DNA of 64,000 bases from Streptococcus sanguinis SK1 = NCTC 7863 (GCF_000194945.1 NZ_GL878507.1:1-64000), one strand, 5' to 3'; shown: positions 45,347 to 55,733, counted from the stretch's first letter. The notes: generated by a model not told the origin, from the sequence alone. Program-made: numbers and translations.

Positions 45347-46597
45347 ATGAAAACTCCTTTTGTCAGTCGTGAAAAGTTAGCTGAGATTACGGATCAGTTT
45401 CCAACCCCTTTCCATCTTTATGACGAGAAGGGAATTCGGGAAAGAGCGCGTGCCCTGCATGAGGCCTTTTCTTGGAATCCAGGTTTTAAAGAATATTTTG
45501 CCGTCAAGGCCACTCCCAATCCTGCTATTTTAAAAATCCTCAAAGAAGAAGGCTGTGGGGTGGATTGTGCCAGCTATGTTGAGCTGCTCATGAGCCAAAA
45601 GCTGGGCTTTGCTGGACAGGATATCATGTTTTCGTCCAATAACACACCAGCTGAGGAATTTCAGTTTGCGCGTGACTTGGGAGCGACTATCAATCTGGAT
45701 GCCTATGAAGATGTGGCTTTTCTAAAGGAAGCCGCGGGTATTCCAAAGATTATTTCCTGCCGTTACAACCCTGGTGGTGTCTTTGAGCTGGGAACCAGCA
45801 TCATGGATAATCCGGAAGAAGCCAAGTTTGGTATGACTAAGGACCAGCTGATTCAAGCTTTCAAAGAGCTCAATGAGTTGGGAGCTGAGAAGTTTGGGAT
45901 TCATGCTCTCTTGGCCTCAAATACTGTCAGCAATGACTACTATCCTGAACTGGCTCGTCAGCTTTTTGAGCTGGCTGTAGAAGTAGTGGCTGAGACAGGA
46001 GTTGAGTTGGACTTTATCAATCTCTCTGGTGGTGTTGGTATCAATTACCAGCCTGATGGCGAGGAAAATGACATTGCGGTCATCGGTCAGGGAGTTCGTC
46101 TGGCATATGAAGCTATTCTGACACCGGCTGGTCTAGGACAGGTCAAGATTTATACGGAGTTGGGCCGCTTTATGTTGGCACCTTATGGCCTGCTGGTCAC
46201 CAAGGTTACCCATAAGAAGCAGACCTACCGCACCTATCTGGGAGTGGACGCCTCTGCAGTCAATCTGCTGCGTCCTGCCATGTATGGCTCTTATCACCAC
46301 ATTACTAATATGGATCGACCTGAGGGTGAGACAGAGATTGTGGATGTTGTCGGCAGCCTCTGTGAGAATAACGATAAATTCGCCATAAATCGACCGCTGC
46401 CCGTCAGCCAAATCGGTGATACACTGGTGATTCACGATACGGGTGCTCATGGTTTCTCTATGGGTTATCAGTACAATGCCAAGCTCCGCTCCAGCGAAAT
46501 TCTCTTGGAGCAAGATGGCAATGTTCGCATGATTCGTCGGGCTGAAAAACCAGAAGATTATTTTGCGACACTGTATGGCTTTGATTTTGAAAAATAG
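45347..46597 (+). CDS. lysA: Diaminopimelate decarboxylase
   Basis: A 416-residue PLP enzyme of fold III that decarboxylates meso-diaminopimelate to L-lysine, the last lysine step, which also feeds Lys-type peptidoglycan. The PLP lysine is Lys54 (YFAVKATPNP). Further motifs are the glycine-rich phosphate loop (NLSGGVGINY), GSLCENNDKF with the active-site Cys, and GAHGFSMGYQYN. It belongs to the divergent clade with NxxxGxxxG spacing seen in streptococci. It is a single gene, followed by yneF with its own ribosome site. Confidence 0.88.
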   Translation: MKTPFVSREKLAEITDQFPTPFHLYDEKGIRERARALHEAFSWNPGFKEYFAVKATPNPAILKILKEEGCGVDCASYVELLMSQKLGFAGQDIMFSSNNTPAEEFQFARDLGATINLDAYEDVAFLKEAAGIPKIISCRYNPGGVFELGTSIMDNPEEAKFGMTKDQLIQAFKELNELGAEKFGIHALLASNTVSNDYYPELARQLFELAVEVVAETGVELDFINLSGGVGINYQPDGEENDIAVIGQGVRLAYEAILTPAGLGQVKIYTELGRFMLAPYGLLVTKVTHKKQTYRTYLGVDASAVNLLRPAMYGSYHHITNMDRPEGETEIVDVVGSLCENNDKFAINRPLPVSQIGDTLVIHDTGAHGFSMGYQYNAKLRSSEILLEQDGNVRMIRRAEKPEDYFATLYGFDFEK

Positions 46598-46652
46598 AGA
46601 AAATTTGATATAATGAAGAGCAATGTAAAAATGGAATAGAGGAGTTCTCGAT

Positions 46653-46901
46653 ATGAATTTAGTTTTAGCAATTTTCTTGATTATGGCAGCATTTGCTGGA
46701 GGCGTGATCTTGGGTATGTATCTGCTTCGTCGGCAAGTGGAGAAGGAATTTGCAGAAAATCCGCGTTTGAATGTAGAAGCAGTTCGGACCTTGCTTAGCG
46801 CTAGCGGCCAACGGCCAAATGAAGCGAAAGTGCAGCAAGTCTACCGTCAAATTATCAGCCAGCAGAAAGCTGCGCTTGCTAAGAGCAAAAAGAAAAAATA
46901 A
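46653..46901 (+). CDS. YneF family (UPF0154) membrane protein
   Basis: An 82-residue protein with one N-terminal membrane segment (about 3-24, [22 protein letters not shown]). A cytosolic part follows, with [32 protein letters not shown] and a lysine tail. It matches the YneF/UPF0154 family, which is conserved in Firmicutes and has no firm function. TAGAGGAG precedes the ATG. It lies 55 bases after lysA. Confidence 0.9.
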   Translation: MNLVLAIFLIMAAFAGGVILGMYLLRRQVEKEFAENPRLNVEAVRTLLSASGQRPNEAKVQQVYRQIISQQKAALAKSKKKK

Positions 46902-46952
46902 TTTTCTAGAGGCTGGCTTTTAATACCAGTAGAGAAAATCTATAAAAAAATG

Positions 46953-46985
46953 GGGATTTGGAATCGGCTTCCAGTCCCTTGTTTT
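46953..46985 (+). terminator. Possible terminator between yneF and racE
   Basis: GGGATTTGGAA and TTCCAGTCCC form an imperfect hairpin followed by TTGTTTT. It ends 15 bases before racE, so partial read-through is possible. Confidence 0.5.
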
Positions 46986-46999
46986 AGAAAGAAGACCTT

Positions 47000-47794
47000 A
47001 TGGATAATCGACCAATCGGTTTTTTAGACTCAGGAGTGGGCGGTTTGACTGTAGTCCGTGAGCTCATGCGGCAGCTCCCCCACGAAGAGGTCATTTATAT
47101 CGGAGATTCGGCGCGGGCTCCTTACGGTCCTAGGCCTGCTGAGCAGATTCGCGCTTATACCTGGCAATTGGTCAACTTCCTTCTGACCAAGGATGTTAAG
47201 ATGATTGTCATTGCCTGCAATACAGCGACTGCTGTTGTCTGGGAAGAAGTGAAGGAAAAGCTGGATATTCCCGTACTGGGTGTGATTCTGCCGGGGGCTA
47301 GTGCAGCTATTAAGTCAACTGCCAGCGGCCGCATTGGTGTTATTGGAACACCAATGACAGTTTCTTCTGATATTTATCGTCAGAAGATTGAAGCGCTCTC
47401 GCCGGAGATGCAGGTGGAAAGTTTGGCCTGCCCTAAGTTTGTACCTTTGGTAGAGTCCAATGAACTTCATTCCAGTCTTACCAAAAAAGTTGTCTATGAA
47501 ACCCTGCAACCTCTGGCTGGCCGAGTAGATACCCTGGTCTTGGGCTGTACCCACTATCCCTTGCTCCGGCCTATCATTCAAAACAGGATGGGACCGAATG
47601 TGAAGCTAATTGACAGCGGGGCAGAGTGCGTACGGGATATTTCTGTCCTACTCAATTACTTTGAAATCAATCGCAGTCGGGAAAAACAGGAGCTCAATCA
47701 CCAATTTTACACAACTGCCAATGCCAAAAGCTTTTCGGAGATTGCAGAAAGCTGGCTGGGCCTGAAAGTGAATGTGGAGCATGTAAGCTTATGA
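47000..47794 (+). CDS. racE: Glutamate racemase
   Basis: A 264-residue cofactor-independent racemase that makes D-glutamate for peptidoglycan. The two catalytic cysteines are Cys73 (ACNTATA) and Cys184 (GCTHYPLL). The N-terminus [16 protein letters not shown] is standard. First gene of a dense operon running to yidD: it overlaps the rdgB-fusion gene by 4 bases. Also named murI in other genomes. Confidence 0.96.
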   Translation: MDNRPIGFLDSGVGGLTVVRELMRQLPHEEVIYIGDSARAPYGPRPAEQIRAYTWQLVNFLLTKDVKMIVIACNTATAVVWEEVKEKLDIPVLGVILPGASAAIKSTASGRIGVIGTPMTVSSDIYRQKIEALSPEMQVESLACPKFVPLVESNELHSSLTKKVVYETLQPLAGRVDTLVLGCTHYPLLRPIIQNRMGPNVKLIDSGAECVRDISVLLNYFEINRSREKQELNHQFYTTANAKSFSEIAESWLGLKVNVEHVSL

Positions 47795-48795
47795 CAAATA
47801 AAATTTATGAATACATTGACGAGAACAATTGGTATATCGGAGAATGGACCCGCTTTCGCAAGGCTGGCTATCATTTCAACGACATCCCATACAGGCTCTT
47901 GGAGCATATAGATGCAGAGTTGAGTGAGCTGATTGAGCGGGATTTGGATGAAGAATACAACGCCTTTACCACAGTTGTGGTCAAATACGGCTCGCCCATG
48001 TCCTATATCCAGTTTGTCCTTAATATGATTAACGACCGCCAGAAGCGCGATTTTAAGGCGACCAGTCATAAGGGGGCTATTCTGATTACAGAAAAGGACT
48101 TGCTGCGCAAGGTTTTCTTCCTGTCTAAAGATGGAGTTAAGATGACCGACTTTTTTGGTCAGGGGCAGGAGTCAGAGATGGCTGTCGGAGATACCATCTT
48201 GATTGCGACTCGCAACGAAGGAAAGACAGCAGAGTTTCGCAAACTCTTTGATAAGCTGGGTTACAAGGTTGAAAATCTCAATGATTATCCTGACTTGCCA
48301 GAAGTGGAAGAGACTGGAACTACCTTTGAGGAAAATGCGCGGCTCAAGGCGGAGACAATCAGTAAGTTGACCGGTAAAATGGTGCTAGCTGACGACTCAG
48401 GTCTGCAGGTCGATGTTTTAGGCGGCTTGCCTGGAGTCTGGTCGGCTCGCTTCGCTGGAGTAGGCGCGACAGATGATGAAAACAACATCAAGCTCCTGCA
48501 TGAATTGGCTATGGTGTTTGATGTCAAGGACCGCTCGGCCCGTTTTCATACGACCCTAGTGGTGGCCAGTCCTGAAAGGGAGTCTCTGGTAGTTGAAGCG
48601 GATTGGCCGGGCTACATTGCCCATGAGCCAAAAGGGGAAAATGGCTTTGGCTATGATCCCTTGTTCTTAGTGGGAGAAACAGGAAAAACATCTGCCGAAC
48701 TAACGATAGAAGAAAAAAATGCGCAATCCCATCGGGCTCAGGCAGTTAAGAAATTAGTGGAGGTATTTCCAGCATGGCAAAGCAAACCATTATAG
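47791..48795 (+). CDS. rdgB: Nucleoside-triphosphate diphosphatase (RdgB/HAM1) with N-terminal extension
   Basis: A 334-residue two-part protein. The C-terminal 200 residues are RdgB/HAM1, which removes dITP, XTP and similar damaged nucleotides; motifs are [46 protein letters not shown] and AQSHRAQA. The N-terminal 130 residues ([34 protein letters not shown]) form a separate domain that I do not recognise; the same fusion is usual in streptococci. It overlaps racE by 4 and the phosphodiesterase gene by 22 bases. Confidence 0.92.
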   Translation: MTNKIYEYIDENNWYIGEWTRFRKAGYHFNDIPYRLLEHIDAELSELIERDLDEEYNAFTTVVVKYGSPMSYIQFVLNMINDRQKRDFKATSHKGAILITEKDLLRKVFFLSKDGVKMTDFFGQGQESEMAVGDTILIATRNEGKTAEFRKLFDKLGYKVENLNDYPDLPEVEETGTTFEENARLKAETISKLTGKMVLADDSGLQVDVLGGLPGVWSARFAGVGATDDENNIKLLHELAMVFDVKDRSARFHTTLVVASPERESLVVEADWPGYIAHEPKGENGFGYDPLFLVGETGKTSAELTIEEKNAQSHRAQAVKKLVEVFPAWQSKPL

Positions 48796-49295
48796 TCATG
48801 AGTGATTCTCATGGCGACCGTGCTATTGTAGAAGAAATTAGGAATCATTATATTGGAAAGGTAGATGCGATTTTTCATAACGGAGACTCTGAGCTTCCTT
48901 CTGATGATGAGGTATGGCAAGGGATTCAGGTTGTTGCAGGGAATATGGACTTTTACGACGGCTATCCAGAACGCTTAGTGACGGATTTGGCGGGGACCAT
49001 TATTGCCCAGACTCACGGGCATCTCTTCCATATCAACTTTTCTTTTCAAAAGCTGGATTTGTGGGCGCAAGAGGTTAATGCAGACATCTGTCTCTATGGT
49101 CACCTGCATATTCCAGATGCTCAAATGGAGGGCAAAACGCTCTTTCTGAATCCGGGCTCCATTAGCCAGCCACGCGGCCTGATCAACGAACGTCTCTACG
49201 CTAAGGTAGAGATTGATGATGACCGCTTTAAAGTTGATTTCTATACACGAAATCATGAACTTTTTCCAAGCTTGTCCAAGGAGTTTAGCCGATGA
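48774..49295 (+). CDS. YfcE-type metallophosphodiesterase
   Basis: A 173-residue calcineurin-like phosphoesterase of the YfcE/MJ0936 group. Metal-binding motifs are intact: MSDSHGD, FHNGDSE, VAGNMD, QTHGH and YGHLHIP, followed by LNPGSIS. Members hydrolyse phosphodiesters with Mn2+; the natural substrate is unknown. Its frame starts inside the end of the rdgB gene and ends 4 bases into the CBS-protein gene, so the operon is translationally coupled. Confidence 0.93.
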   Translation: MAKQTIIVMSDSHGDRAIVEEIRNHYIGKVDAIFHNGDSELPSDDEVWQGIQVVAGNMDFYDGYPERLVTDLAGTIIAQTHGHLFHINFSFQKLDLWAQEVNADICLYGHLHIPDAQMEGKTLFLNPGSISQPRGLINERLYAKVEIDDDRFKVDFYTRNHELFPSLSKEFSR

Positions 49296-49753
49296 TTGCT
49301 AAGGAATTTGAAGACTATCTGCTGGAACATGAAGAAACTTTTTTGACGCCTGGGGAAAATTTGGCGGTTATGATTGACACCCATAATGTGGATCATGCTA
49401 TCCTATTGCTGAGCCAGATGACATACTCACGTGTTCCAGTCGTGACAGCAGATAAAAAGTTTGTTGGCACGATTTCCCTGACAGACATCATGTCTTATCG
49501 CATGCGCCATGATTTGCCAGAAGAGGAATTCATGATGACAGACATCGTCCACATGACCAAAATGGACGACTTGACAGTTGGGCCAGATTATACTGTATCA
49601 GATGTGCTTCATAAGCTGGTCGACGAGTCTTTCCTGCCGGTTGTGGGCGAGGATCAGCATTTTTACGGAATTATTACTAGAAAGTCCATTTTGAAAGCTG
49701 TCAATTCTTTGTTGCACGGCTTTAGCAAGAAGTACGAAATTCGCAAAAAATGA
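49292..49753 (+). CDS. cbpB: CBS-pair protein, probable c-di-AMP-binding CbpB
   Basis: A 153-residue protein consisting of two CBS repeats (about 20-75 with YSRVPVVTADKKFVGTISLTDIM, and 85-145 with LPVVGEDQHFYGIITRKSILKAV). CBS pairs bind adenosyl nucleotides; the Firmicute orthologue CbpB (YkuL/DarB) binds c-di-AMP and regulates the Rel (p)ppGpp synthetase. Orthology is judged from size and neighbourhood, so ligand binding is inferred. It overlaps both adjoining genes by 4 bases. Confidence 0.8.
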   Translation: MIAKEFEDYLLEHEETFLTPGENLAVMIDTHNVDHAILLLSQMTYSRVPVVTADKKFVGTISLTDIMSYRMRHDLPEEEFMMTDIVHMTKMDDLTVGPDYTVSDVLHKLVDESFLPVVGEDQHFYGIITRKSILKAVNSLLHGFSKKYEIRKK

Positions 49754-50481
49754 AAGAATACATTAGACCGTTTTTAAATCAAAAAAACATCTCAGAAAAT
49801 TCTAAAATTGCCTATTCTTATGATTTGGAGCAGTTTATCGAGGAAGTGCATGGCCGGATTACCGAGACCAATCTGCGGATTTATCAGGCCTCTATCAAGG
49901 ATTTTAAGGCAGCTGTTCAGAAGAGGAAGCTCTCAGCAGTCAATCAATTTCTTTACTTTCTTTATCAGCAGCAGCTTATTGAGGAGTTTCACCGCTTGGT
50001 CCTGCCCAAGGTCTCCATATCGAAGGAGCAGGAAAATGAACTGCTGGACCTGTCTGCTTTTTGGCAGGAATCAAGCGTTCCTAGGGGGCGGCTGATGGCT
50101 CTTCTTATCTTGGAAATGGGCTTGTTGCCCAGCGAGATTCTGCAGGTCAGAGTGGCAGATGTTAATCTGGACTTTCAGGTTTTGAAGATTGAAAAGGCCG
50201 GTCAGAAGCGGGTTATCAAGATTCCTGAGAGCCTGACGGGTGAGTTAGAAGACTATCTGACGGGGACGTATTTATTTGAGAAAAACGGCAAATCCTATTC
50301 TCGTCAATGGGGCTTCCGTCAGCTAGAGGCCTTCTTGATTGAGCAGGGACAAGCCAGTCTATCTGCCCAAAGCCTGCGTGAGCAGTTTATTTTGCGTCAG
50401 CGGGAGAAGGGGATTGGCCTCTATGATATTGCCCAAGATTTGGGCTTGAAAACCATGATTACACTAGAAAAATACAGATAA
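49750..50481 (+). CDS. XerD-like tyrosine recombinase family protein, degenerate catalytic site
   Basis: A 243-residue protein with the layout of XerC/D recombinases: an N-terminal SAM-like domain ([26 protein letters not shown]) and a C-terminal catalytic fold. Several catalytic residues are changed. The first Arg of GLR is Leu (MGLLPSEI), the first His is Gln (SAQSLREQF), and the later His is Leu (DLGLKTM). The second Arg and the final Tyr (EKYR) remain. Streptococci resolve chromosome dimers with XerS, so this XerD-like protein is probably not an active recombinase. It lies next to scpAB, which suggests a chromosome-related structural role. Confidence 0.85.
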   Translation: MKEYIRPFLNQKNISENSKIAYSYDLEQFIEEVHGRITETNLRIYQASIKDFKAAVQKRKLSAVNQFLYFLYQQQLIEEFHRLVLPKVSISKEQENELLDLSAFWQESSVPRGRLMALLILEMGLLPSEILQVRVADVNLDFQVLKIEKAGQKRVIKIPESLTGELEDYLTGTYLFEKNGKSYSRQWGFRQLEAFLIEQGQASLSAQSLREQFILRQREKGIGLYDIAQDLGLKTMITLEKYR

Positions 50482-50482
50482 A

Positions 50483-51193
50483 ATGGATATCAAACTAAAA
50501 GATTTTGAAGGCCCGCTTGACCTGCTGCTCCACCTCGTATCTAAGTACCAGGTGGATATTTATGATGTGCCCATTACGGAGGTCATCGAGCAGTATTTGG
50601 CTTATGTGGCCACCTTGCAGGCCATGAAACTAGAAGTGACGGGTGAGTACATGGTCATGGCCAGCCAGCTCATGCTGATTAAGAGCCGCAAGCTCCTGCC
50701 TAAGGTGGCGGATAATGCTGAGCTGGAAGATGATTTGGAGCAAGACCTCTTGAGCCAGATCGAGGAATACCGCAGGTTCAAGCTCTTGGGTGAGAAAATG
50801 TCGCTCCAGCACGAGGACCGGGCTCTTTATTATTCTAAGCCCAAGCTGGAGCTGGTTTATGAAGACGCTGAGCTCCTACATGACAAGTCAACGATTGATC
50901 TTTTTTTGGCTTTTTCCAAAGTTATCGCCAAGAAGCAAGAGGAGTTTTCTAAGAGCCACACAACCATTGTGCGAGACGAGTACAAGATTGAGGACATGAT
51001 GGATGTGGTGCGTCAGCGCTGTGCTGGTAAGAACCGTCTGGCTCTGCAGGAGATTTTCGCAGAGACCAAGGACATGAATGAAGTTATTACTCTCTTTCTG
51101 GCGACATTGGAATTGGTCAAGGTGCAGGAAGTGCAAGTCATTCAGGAAGAAAATTTTGGAAATATTTATTTAGTAGGAAGAGGAAATGAGTAA
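50483..51193 (+). CDS. scpA: Segregation and condensation protein A
   Basis: A 236-residue kleisin that bridges the two SMC heads of the bacterial condensin. The N-terminal motif [20 protein letters not shown] and the middle [12 protein letters not shown] are standard; the C-terminal winged helix (about 165-230) is [25 protein letters not shown]. It starts 1 base after the upstream stop and overlaps scpB by 8 bases. Confidence 0.96.
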   Translation: MDIKLKDFEGPLDLLLHLVSKYQVDIYDVPITEVIEQYLAYVATLQAMKLEVTGEYMVMASQLMLIKSRKLLPKVADNAELEDDLEQDLLSQIEEYRRFKLLGEKMSLQHEDRALYYSKPKLELVYEDAELLHDKSTIDLFLAFSKVIAKKQEEFSKSHTTIVRDEYKIEDMMDVVRQRCAGKNRLALQEIFAETKDMNEVITLFLATLELVKVQEVQVIQEENFGNIYLVGRGNE

Positions 51194-51755
51194 GTTAGCA
51201 GAGATTGAAGCCCTGCTTTTTGTGGCGGGAGAAGATGGACTCAAGGTTCATCAATTGGCAGAAATCCTTTCTTTGCCGCCGACCGGGGTTATTCAGAGTT
51301 TGGAGAAGTTGGCTGAGCAATATGAAGCCAATCCAGACTCCAGTCTGACCCTACTGGAAACCTCAAAGACATACAAGCTGGTCACTAAACCAGAGTTTGC
51401 TGAGATTCTGCGGGCCTATTCACGGGCTCCAATCAATCAAAGTTTGTCGCGAGCAGCGCTGGAGACCTTGTCTATCATTGCCTATAAGCAGCCGATTACA
51501 AGGATAGAAATAGATGACATTCGCGGGGTTAATTCCAGCGGTGCTTTGGCTAAGCTCTTGGCTTTTGAACTGGTTCGAGAGGATGGCAAAAAGGAAGTCA
51601 TTGGCCGGCCAAATCTCTATGTGACAACGGATTATTTCTTAGACTATATGGGGATCAATCACCTAGATGAGCTGCCGATTGTCGAAGAAACAGAGCTAGT
51701 TGCTGAAGAAAGCCAGCTCTTTATTGAAAGGACAGATATCGATGAGAATCAATAA
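51186..51755 (+). CDS. scpB: Segregation and condensation protein B
   Basis: A 189-residue partner of ScpA with two winged-helix domains: [21 protein letters not shown] at the start and [28 protein letters not shown] in the second. It dimerises on the ScpA middle region in the SMC-ScpAB complex. Its 3' end overlaps the rluB start by 14 bases. Confidence 0.96.
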   Translation: MSKLAEIEALLFVAGEDGLKVHQLAEILSLPPTGVIQSLEKLAEQYEANPDSSLTLLETSKTYKLVTKPEFAEILRAYSRAPINQSLSRAALETLSIIAYKQPITRIEIDDIRGVNSSGALAKLLAFELVREDGKKEVIGRPNLYVTTDYFLDYMGINHLDELPIVEETELVAEESQLFIERTDIDENQ

Positions 51756-52470
51756 ATACATCGCTCATGCTGGGATAGCCAGCCGCCGTAAGGCAGAAGA
51801 GCTAATCAGGCAGGGGAAGGTCAGTATAAACGGCCAAGTGGTACGTGAGCTGGCGACAAACGTCAAGTCTGGCGACCGTGTGGAAGTAGAAGGCCAACCT
51901 ATCTACAATGAGGAGAAGGTTTATTACCTCCTCAATAAGCCGCGCGGAGTCATTTCCTCTGTTAGTGATGACAAGGGTCGTAAGACGGTCGTGGAGCTCT
52001 TGCCTCAGGTCAAGGAGCGGATTTATCCGGTCGGTCGTTTGGACTGGGATACTTCTGGCATCCTCATTCTGACCAATGACGGGGACTTTACCGACGAGAT
52101 GATTCATCCCCGCAATGAGATTGATAAGGTCTATGTGGCTCGTGTTAAAGGATTGGCCAATAAAGAAGTTCTTCGTCCTCTAACTCGTGGTATTGAGATA
52201 GAGGGGCGCAAAACCAAGCCAGCGGTTTATGAGATTATCAAGGTTGACCCGGCAAAAAATCGCTCGGTCATTCAGCTGACCATCCACGAAGGCCGTAACC
52301 ATCAGGTCAAAAAGATGTTCCAGGCGGTCGGATTGCAAGTGGATAAGCTTTCACGGACTCGCTTTGGTCATTTGGACTTAACTGGTCTTAAGCCTGGTGA
52401 GTATCGAAAACTCAGCAAGAAAGAAGTCAGCCAGCTGCATACACTGGCTGTAACCAAGACCAAGAAATGA
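51742..52470 (+). CDS. rluB: Pseudouridine synthase RluB (RsuA family)
   Basis: A 242-residue rRNA pseudouridine synthase with an N-terminal S4 RNA-binding domain ([22 protein letters not shown]) and the catalytic motif [18 protein letters not shown], with the nucleophilic Asp. [12 protein letters not shown] is also diagnostic. It modifies 23S rRNA near the peptidyl transferase centre by homology. I chose the ATG at 51742, which matches the family start, and not the in-frame ATG at 51700. Confidence 0.94.
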   Translation: MRINKYIAHAGIASRRKAEELIRQGKVSINGQVVRELATNVKSGDRVEVEGQPIYNEEKVYYLLNKPRGVISSVSDDKGRKTVVELLPQVKERIYPVGRLDWDTSGILILTNDGDFTDEMIHPRNEIDKVYVARVKGLANKEVLRPLTRGIEIEGRKTKPAVYEIIKVDPAKNRSVIQLTIHEGRNHQVKKMFQAVGLQVDKLSRTRFGHLDLTGLKPGEYRKLSKKEVSQLHTLAVTKTKK

Positions 52471-52721
52471 TAAAGAAACTGCTTATTGCTCCTGTCCGCT
52501 TGTATCAACGCTTCATATCGCCTGCTTTCCCTCCATCTTGCCGCTTTCGGCCCACCTGCTCTAACTATATGATAGAAGCTATCCAGAAGCATGGAGCTAA
52601 AGGTGTCCTAATGGGCTTGGCGCGCATTCTCCGCTGTCATCCCTGGTCTCAGCCGGGAGAGGATCCTGTACCAGACCATTTCAGTTTGAGAAGAAATAAT
52701 TCAAGAAAAAAGTCACACTAG
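52467..52721 (+). CDS. yidD: Membrane protein insertion efficiency factor YidD
   Basis: An 84-residue protein with the YidD pattern: an amphipathic N-terminal helix ([18 protein letters not shown]), [15 protein letters not shown] with the conserved cysteines, and [15 protein letters not shown]. It helps membrane protein insertion by the YidC/Sec route. It overlaps rluB by 4 bases and is the last gene of the racE operon, ending at the terminator around 52720. Confidence 0.95.
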   Translation: MIKKLLIAPVRLYQRFISPAFPPSCRFRPTCSNYMIEAIQKHGAKGVLMGLARILRCHPWSQPGEDPVPDHFSLRRNNSRKKSH

Positions 52722-52743
52722 ATAAGTATCTAGTGTGACTTTT
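52705..52743. terminator. Bidirectional terminator between yidD and trkH
   Basis: AGTCACACTAGATA (52711-52724) is the exact reverse complement of TATCTAGTGTGACT (52727-52740), with A and T runs outside. It starts within the last codons of yidD. Confidence 0.9.
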
Positions 52744-52769
52744 ATATATCTATATTTTCCGAATATTTC

Positions 52770-54209
52770 CTATCTTCTAGACCAAGTCTTAGGCAGGAAG
52801 AGCAGGAGAATCGGGTAGATTTCCAAGCGACCGCCAATCATAGCAAAGGCTAGCAGAAGTTTAGAAAAAGGACTAAAGATAGAAAAATTATCTGTCGTCC
52901 CAATCATAGGACCGATATTGTTAAAGCAGGATAGGACACCACTGACAACTGTCATGAGATTGTTGTTATCCAGGCTGACGATGAAAATGAGTGCCAGCAC
53001 GATCAAAACATAGGTTGCTAAATATTTGAGAACCTTGTGCTGGGTATCCTTGTCTAAGACTGCACCATTGACATGCATGGTTAGGACCCGATTAGGTGAT
53101 AGGGTAGAGAGGATTTGATTTTTGGCAATGCGGGAAATGATAATCCCCCGAATAACCTTGAATCCCCCAGCGGTTGATCCAGCCGAACCCCCGATACACA
53201 TGAGCAGGAGCAGGATGACCTGAGAAAAGAGAGGCCACTTGACCGTATCGCCATAGCCAAATCCAGTTGTTGTGATGACATTGGCTACCTGGAAGAAGGA
53301 AATCTCCACGCTCTTGGCAAAGCCTTGATAGAGGTGGAAGACATTAAAGGCAATCAAGGCTGTGGAAAGAAAGACAATCCAGAGATAGCCCCTAAGCTCT
53401 TCATCACCAAAGCAGGCCTTAAACTTACGAATCAGCAGATAATAATAGAGGTTGAAGTTGACCCCGAAAGCTAAAACTCCAAAGCTGACCAGATAAGTAA
53501 TCAGCGAGCTGTTATAGTGGGCGATACCGTCATTGTATACGGTGAATCCGCCCGTACCAGCTGTTCCCATGGCAATGACCAGACTGTCAAAGAGGGGCAT
53601 GCCCGCTAGGAAATAAAGCAGAGCAAAGATAGCAAAGAGAGCCAGATAGATGATATAGAGGATTTGGGCCGTACTCTTGAGCTTGGACACAACCTTGCCA
53701 AAGACTGGGCCCGGAACTTCTGCTTTCATGACCTCCAAGTGACCATTTTTAGCATTGTCCATAATAGCTAGGGCAAAGACCAGCACTCCCATCCCTCCGA
53801 TTAAGTGAGTAAAACTGCGCCAGAAGAGCAGCGAATGAGAGAGAACGCCGACATCGTTGAGAATAGTTGCTCCCGTGGTTGTAAAGCCGGAGCTGACCTC
53901 AAAGAAGGCATCAATGATGTCCGGTATCTGACCAGAGAAGACAAAGGGCAGGGCTCCGAAGAAGGACCAGAGAATCCAGCAAAGGGCTACAATCAGTACA
54001 CCTTCCTTGGCGTAGATATGCAGGTCCTTGGGCTTGAAATAAGAGCCTATGCCACCTAAAACTAGCAGGATAGCCATGGTCGCCCCGATAGAGAGAAAGA
54101 CTTTTAAAGGCTCACCGTAGATTAGAGCGACGATAATGGGTACAATCAGCAGAGCCGCCTCAATCAGTAGTAATTTTGCCAGCAGGTAGCGAATCATAGA
54201 TCTATTCAT
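52770..54209 (-). CDS. trkH: TrkH family potassium transporter
   Basis: A 479-residue membrane protein with the four-fold repeated M1-P-M2 architecture of K+ transporters. Selectivity-filter loops are visible as SSGFTTTGATI, TAGTGGFTVYN, TTTGFGYGD and CFNNIGPMIG. It forms the K+ pore with the cytosolic TrkA gate encoded 5 bases upstream. Potassium import of this type in streptococci is commonly controlled by c-di-AMP through the TrkA partner. Confidence 0.94.
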   Translation of the reverse strand: MNRSMIRYLLAKLLLIEAALLIVPIIVALIYGEPLKVFLSIGATMAILLVLGGIGSYFKPKDLHIYAKEGVLIVALCWILWSFFGALPFVFSGQIPDIIDAFFEVSSGFTTTGATILNDVGVLSHSLLFWRSFTHLIGGMGVLVFALAIMDNAKNGHLEVMKAEVPGPVFGKVVSKLKSTAQILYIIYLALFAIFALLYFLAGMPLFDSLVIAMGTAGTGGFTVYNDGIAHYNSSLITYLVSFGVLAFGVNFNLYYYLLIRKFKACFGDEELRGYLWIVFLSTALIAFNVFHLYQGFAKSVEISFFQVANVITTTGFGYGDTVKWPLFSQVILLLLMCIGGSAGSTAGGFKVIRGIIISRIAKNQILSTLSPNRVLTMHVNGAVLDKDTQHKVLKYLATYVLIVLALIFIVSLDNNNLMTVVSGVLSCFNNIGPMIGTTDNFSIFSPFSKLLLAFAMIGGRLEIYPILLLFLPKTWSRR

Positions 54210-54214
54210 GGGGC

Positions 54215-55564
54215 CTACCTCGCTAACAGATCGTAAATCTGCGTGATATTTTGGAGCAGAGTGGTCACGACAATTTTATCTCCAACTTGCAGATTGTCAT
54301 CGCCTGTAGGAAAGATAGCTTTACCTTGGCGGATAATGGCCGCAATCAGAACATCTTTCTTCAGATGAAGCTGAGACAGAGGAATACCAGTCATCTTGTT
54401 TTCTTCCTTGATTTGGAACTGCAGGGTCTCGATTTGGCCGTTGGCTACATGGTGCAGAGCTTCTAGGTTAGAGAACTGAGCATTGTAGCGACCGCGGATA
54501 AAGTGCATAACTGTATCAACGGCGATACCTTTAGGTGTCACGATGCTGGCAAAGTCTTGGTTATCAATGATTTCCAACAAACTAGTCCGGTTGACCTTGG
54601 TGATGTTTTTCTGCACACCCAGATTATTAAGGAACATAGAAGTAATGATATTTTCTTCGTCTACACCAGTCAGGGTAGCGATGGCATCAAAGTTATTGGC
54701 GCGTTCCTCCAGTAGGATATCCTTGGCAGTACCATCTCCATGGACAACATAGAGATCAGGAAATTCCTGACTGAAAAAGGTTGCCCGTTCATGGTTAGAT
54801 TCAATGACTTTGAGCTCGATTTTACTATTCTTGAGAATATTGAGCAGGTAATAAGCAATCTTGCCTGCCCCGATAATCATCAGGCTCTTAACCACTCTAG
54901 GTCGTACCATATTATGGAATTGAACGATGTCCAGGCGGTTACCTGTGACATAGATTTTGTCGCCGGCATCCAAAGTGAAGTCTCCATCAGGAATTTCCAA
55001 GTGCCCTTTTCTCTCAATGGCACAAACAATGATATTTCCAAATTTCTTGCGGAACTGGGAAATACTCATCTGGCAGAGATTGCTGTCTTCCTTGAGTTTG
55101 AACTCCATCAGTGCCACCCGGCCATTGGCAAAGTGCTCTACTGACAGGGCATTAGGGAAATCAATGATATTGGCAATATAGCGAGCAGTTAGGAGCTCAG
55201 GATTGACCACCAGCGAGAAGCCTAGAATGTTCTTCTCCTTAAAGTAAGGGTTGGAATATTCAGGATTACGCACCCGAACGACGGTTTCCTTAGCGCCCAT
55301 TCGTTTGGCCAGAACAGCTGAGACCATGTTGACTTCATCATGCTCAGTCATAGAGATGAAGATGTCACAGTGACTAACATCCGCTTGTTCTAAGATTTTG
55401 AAGTTGGCTCCATTGCCAGCAATACCGATAATGTCATAGCGCTTGGTAATCTGGTTGAGAACAGCCTCATCCTGCTCAATCAGGATAACATCATGATTTT
55501 CAGCCACTAAGGAGCGACAGAGGGCCGTCCCGACCTTCCCGCCACCGACAACAATAATTTTCAT
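54215..55564 (-). CDS. trkA: Trk system potassium transporter regulatory subunit TrkA
   Basis: A 449-residue cytosolic gating protein with two RCK_N/RCK_C units. The NAD(H)-binding motifs are MKIIVVGGGKVGTALCRSL at the N-terminus and LMIIGAGKIAYYLL near residue 225; the RCK_C domains lie near 140-215 and 370-449. I chose the ATG at 55564 with GGAGG about 9 bases upstream over the TTG at 55582. It forms an operon with trkH. C-di-AMP binding to the RCK_C domain is known for relatives and is possible here. Confidence 0.93.
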   Translation of the reverse strand: MKIIVVGGGKVGTALCRSLVAENHDVILIEQDEAVLNQITKRYDIIGIAGNGANFKILEQADVSHCDIFISMTEHDEVNMVSAVLAKRMGAKETVVRVRNPEYSNPYFKEKNILGFSLVVNPELLTARYIANIIDFPNALSVEHFANGRVALMEFKLKEDSNLCQMSISQFRKKFGNIIVCAIERKGHLEIPDGDFTLDAGDKIYVTGNRLDIVQFHNMVRPRVVKSLMIIGAGKIAYYLLNILKNSKIELKVIESNHERATFFSQEFPDLYVVHGDGTAKDILLEERANNFDAIATLTGVDEENIITSMFLNNLGVQKNITKVNRTSLLEIIDNQDFASIVTPKGIAVDTVMHFIRGRYNAQFSNLEALHHVANGQIETLQFQIKEENKMTGIPLSQLHLKKDVLIAAIIRQGKAIFPTGDDNLQVGDKIVVTTLLQNITQIYDLLAR

Positions 55565-55733
55565 AAGTTTAGATTCCTCCAAAGTATGTATCTATCATAC
55601 TCTTTTTTCAATTAAATTTCATCTATAAAATACAGAATAGCTTGCTTATTTATAGAATTCCGAATATTTTTTTACCAAAATGGTATCTTCCTGTGATATT
55701 TAAAAAAAAGTACAACTTTTTGAGCATTTTTTA

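Noticed and set aside
49750-50481. XerD-like gene considered as the integrase of a mobile element
   Set aside because: It is embedded in a conserved operon with scpA and scpB, has no attachment sites nearby and has a degenerate catalytic site.
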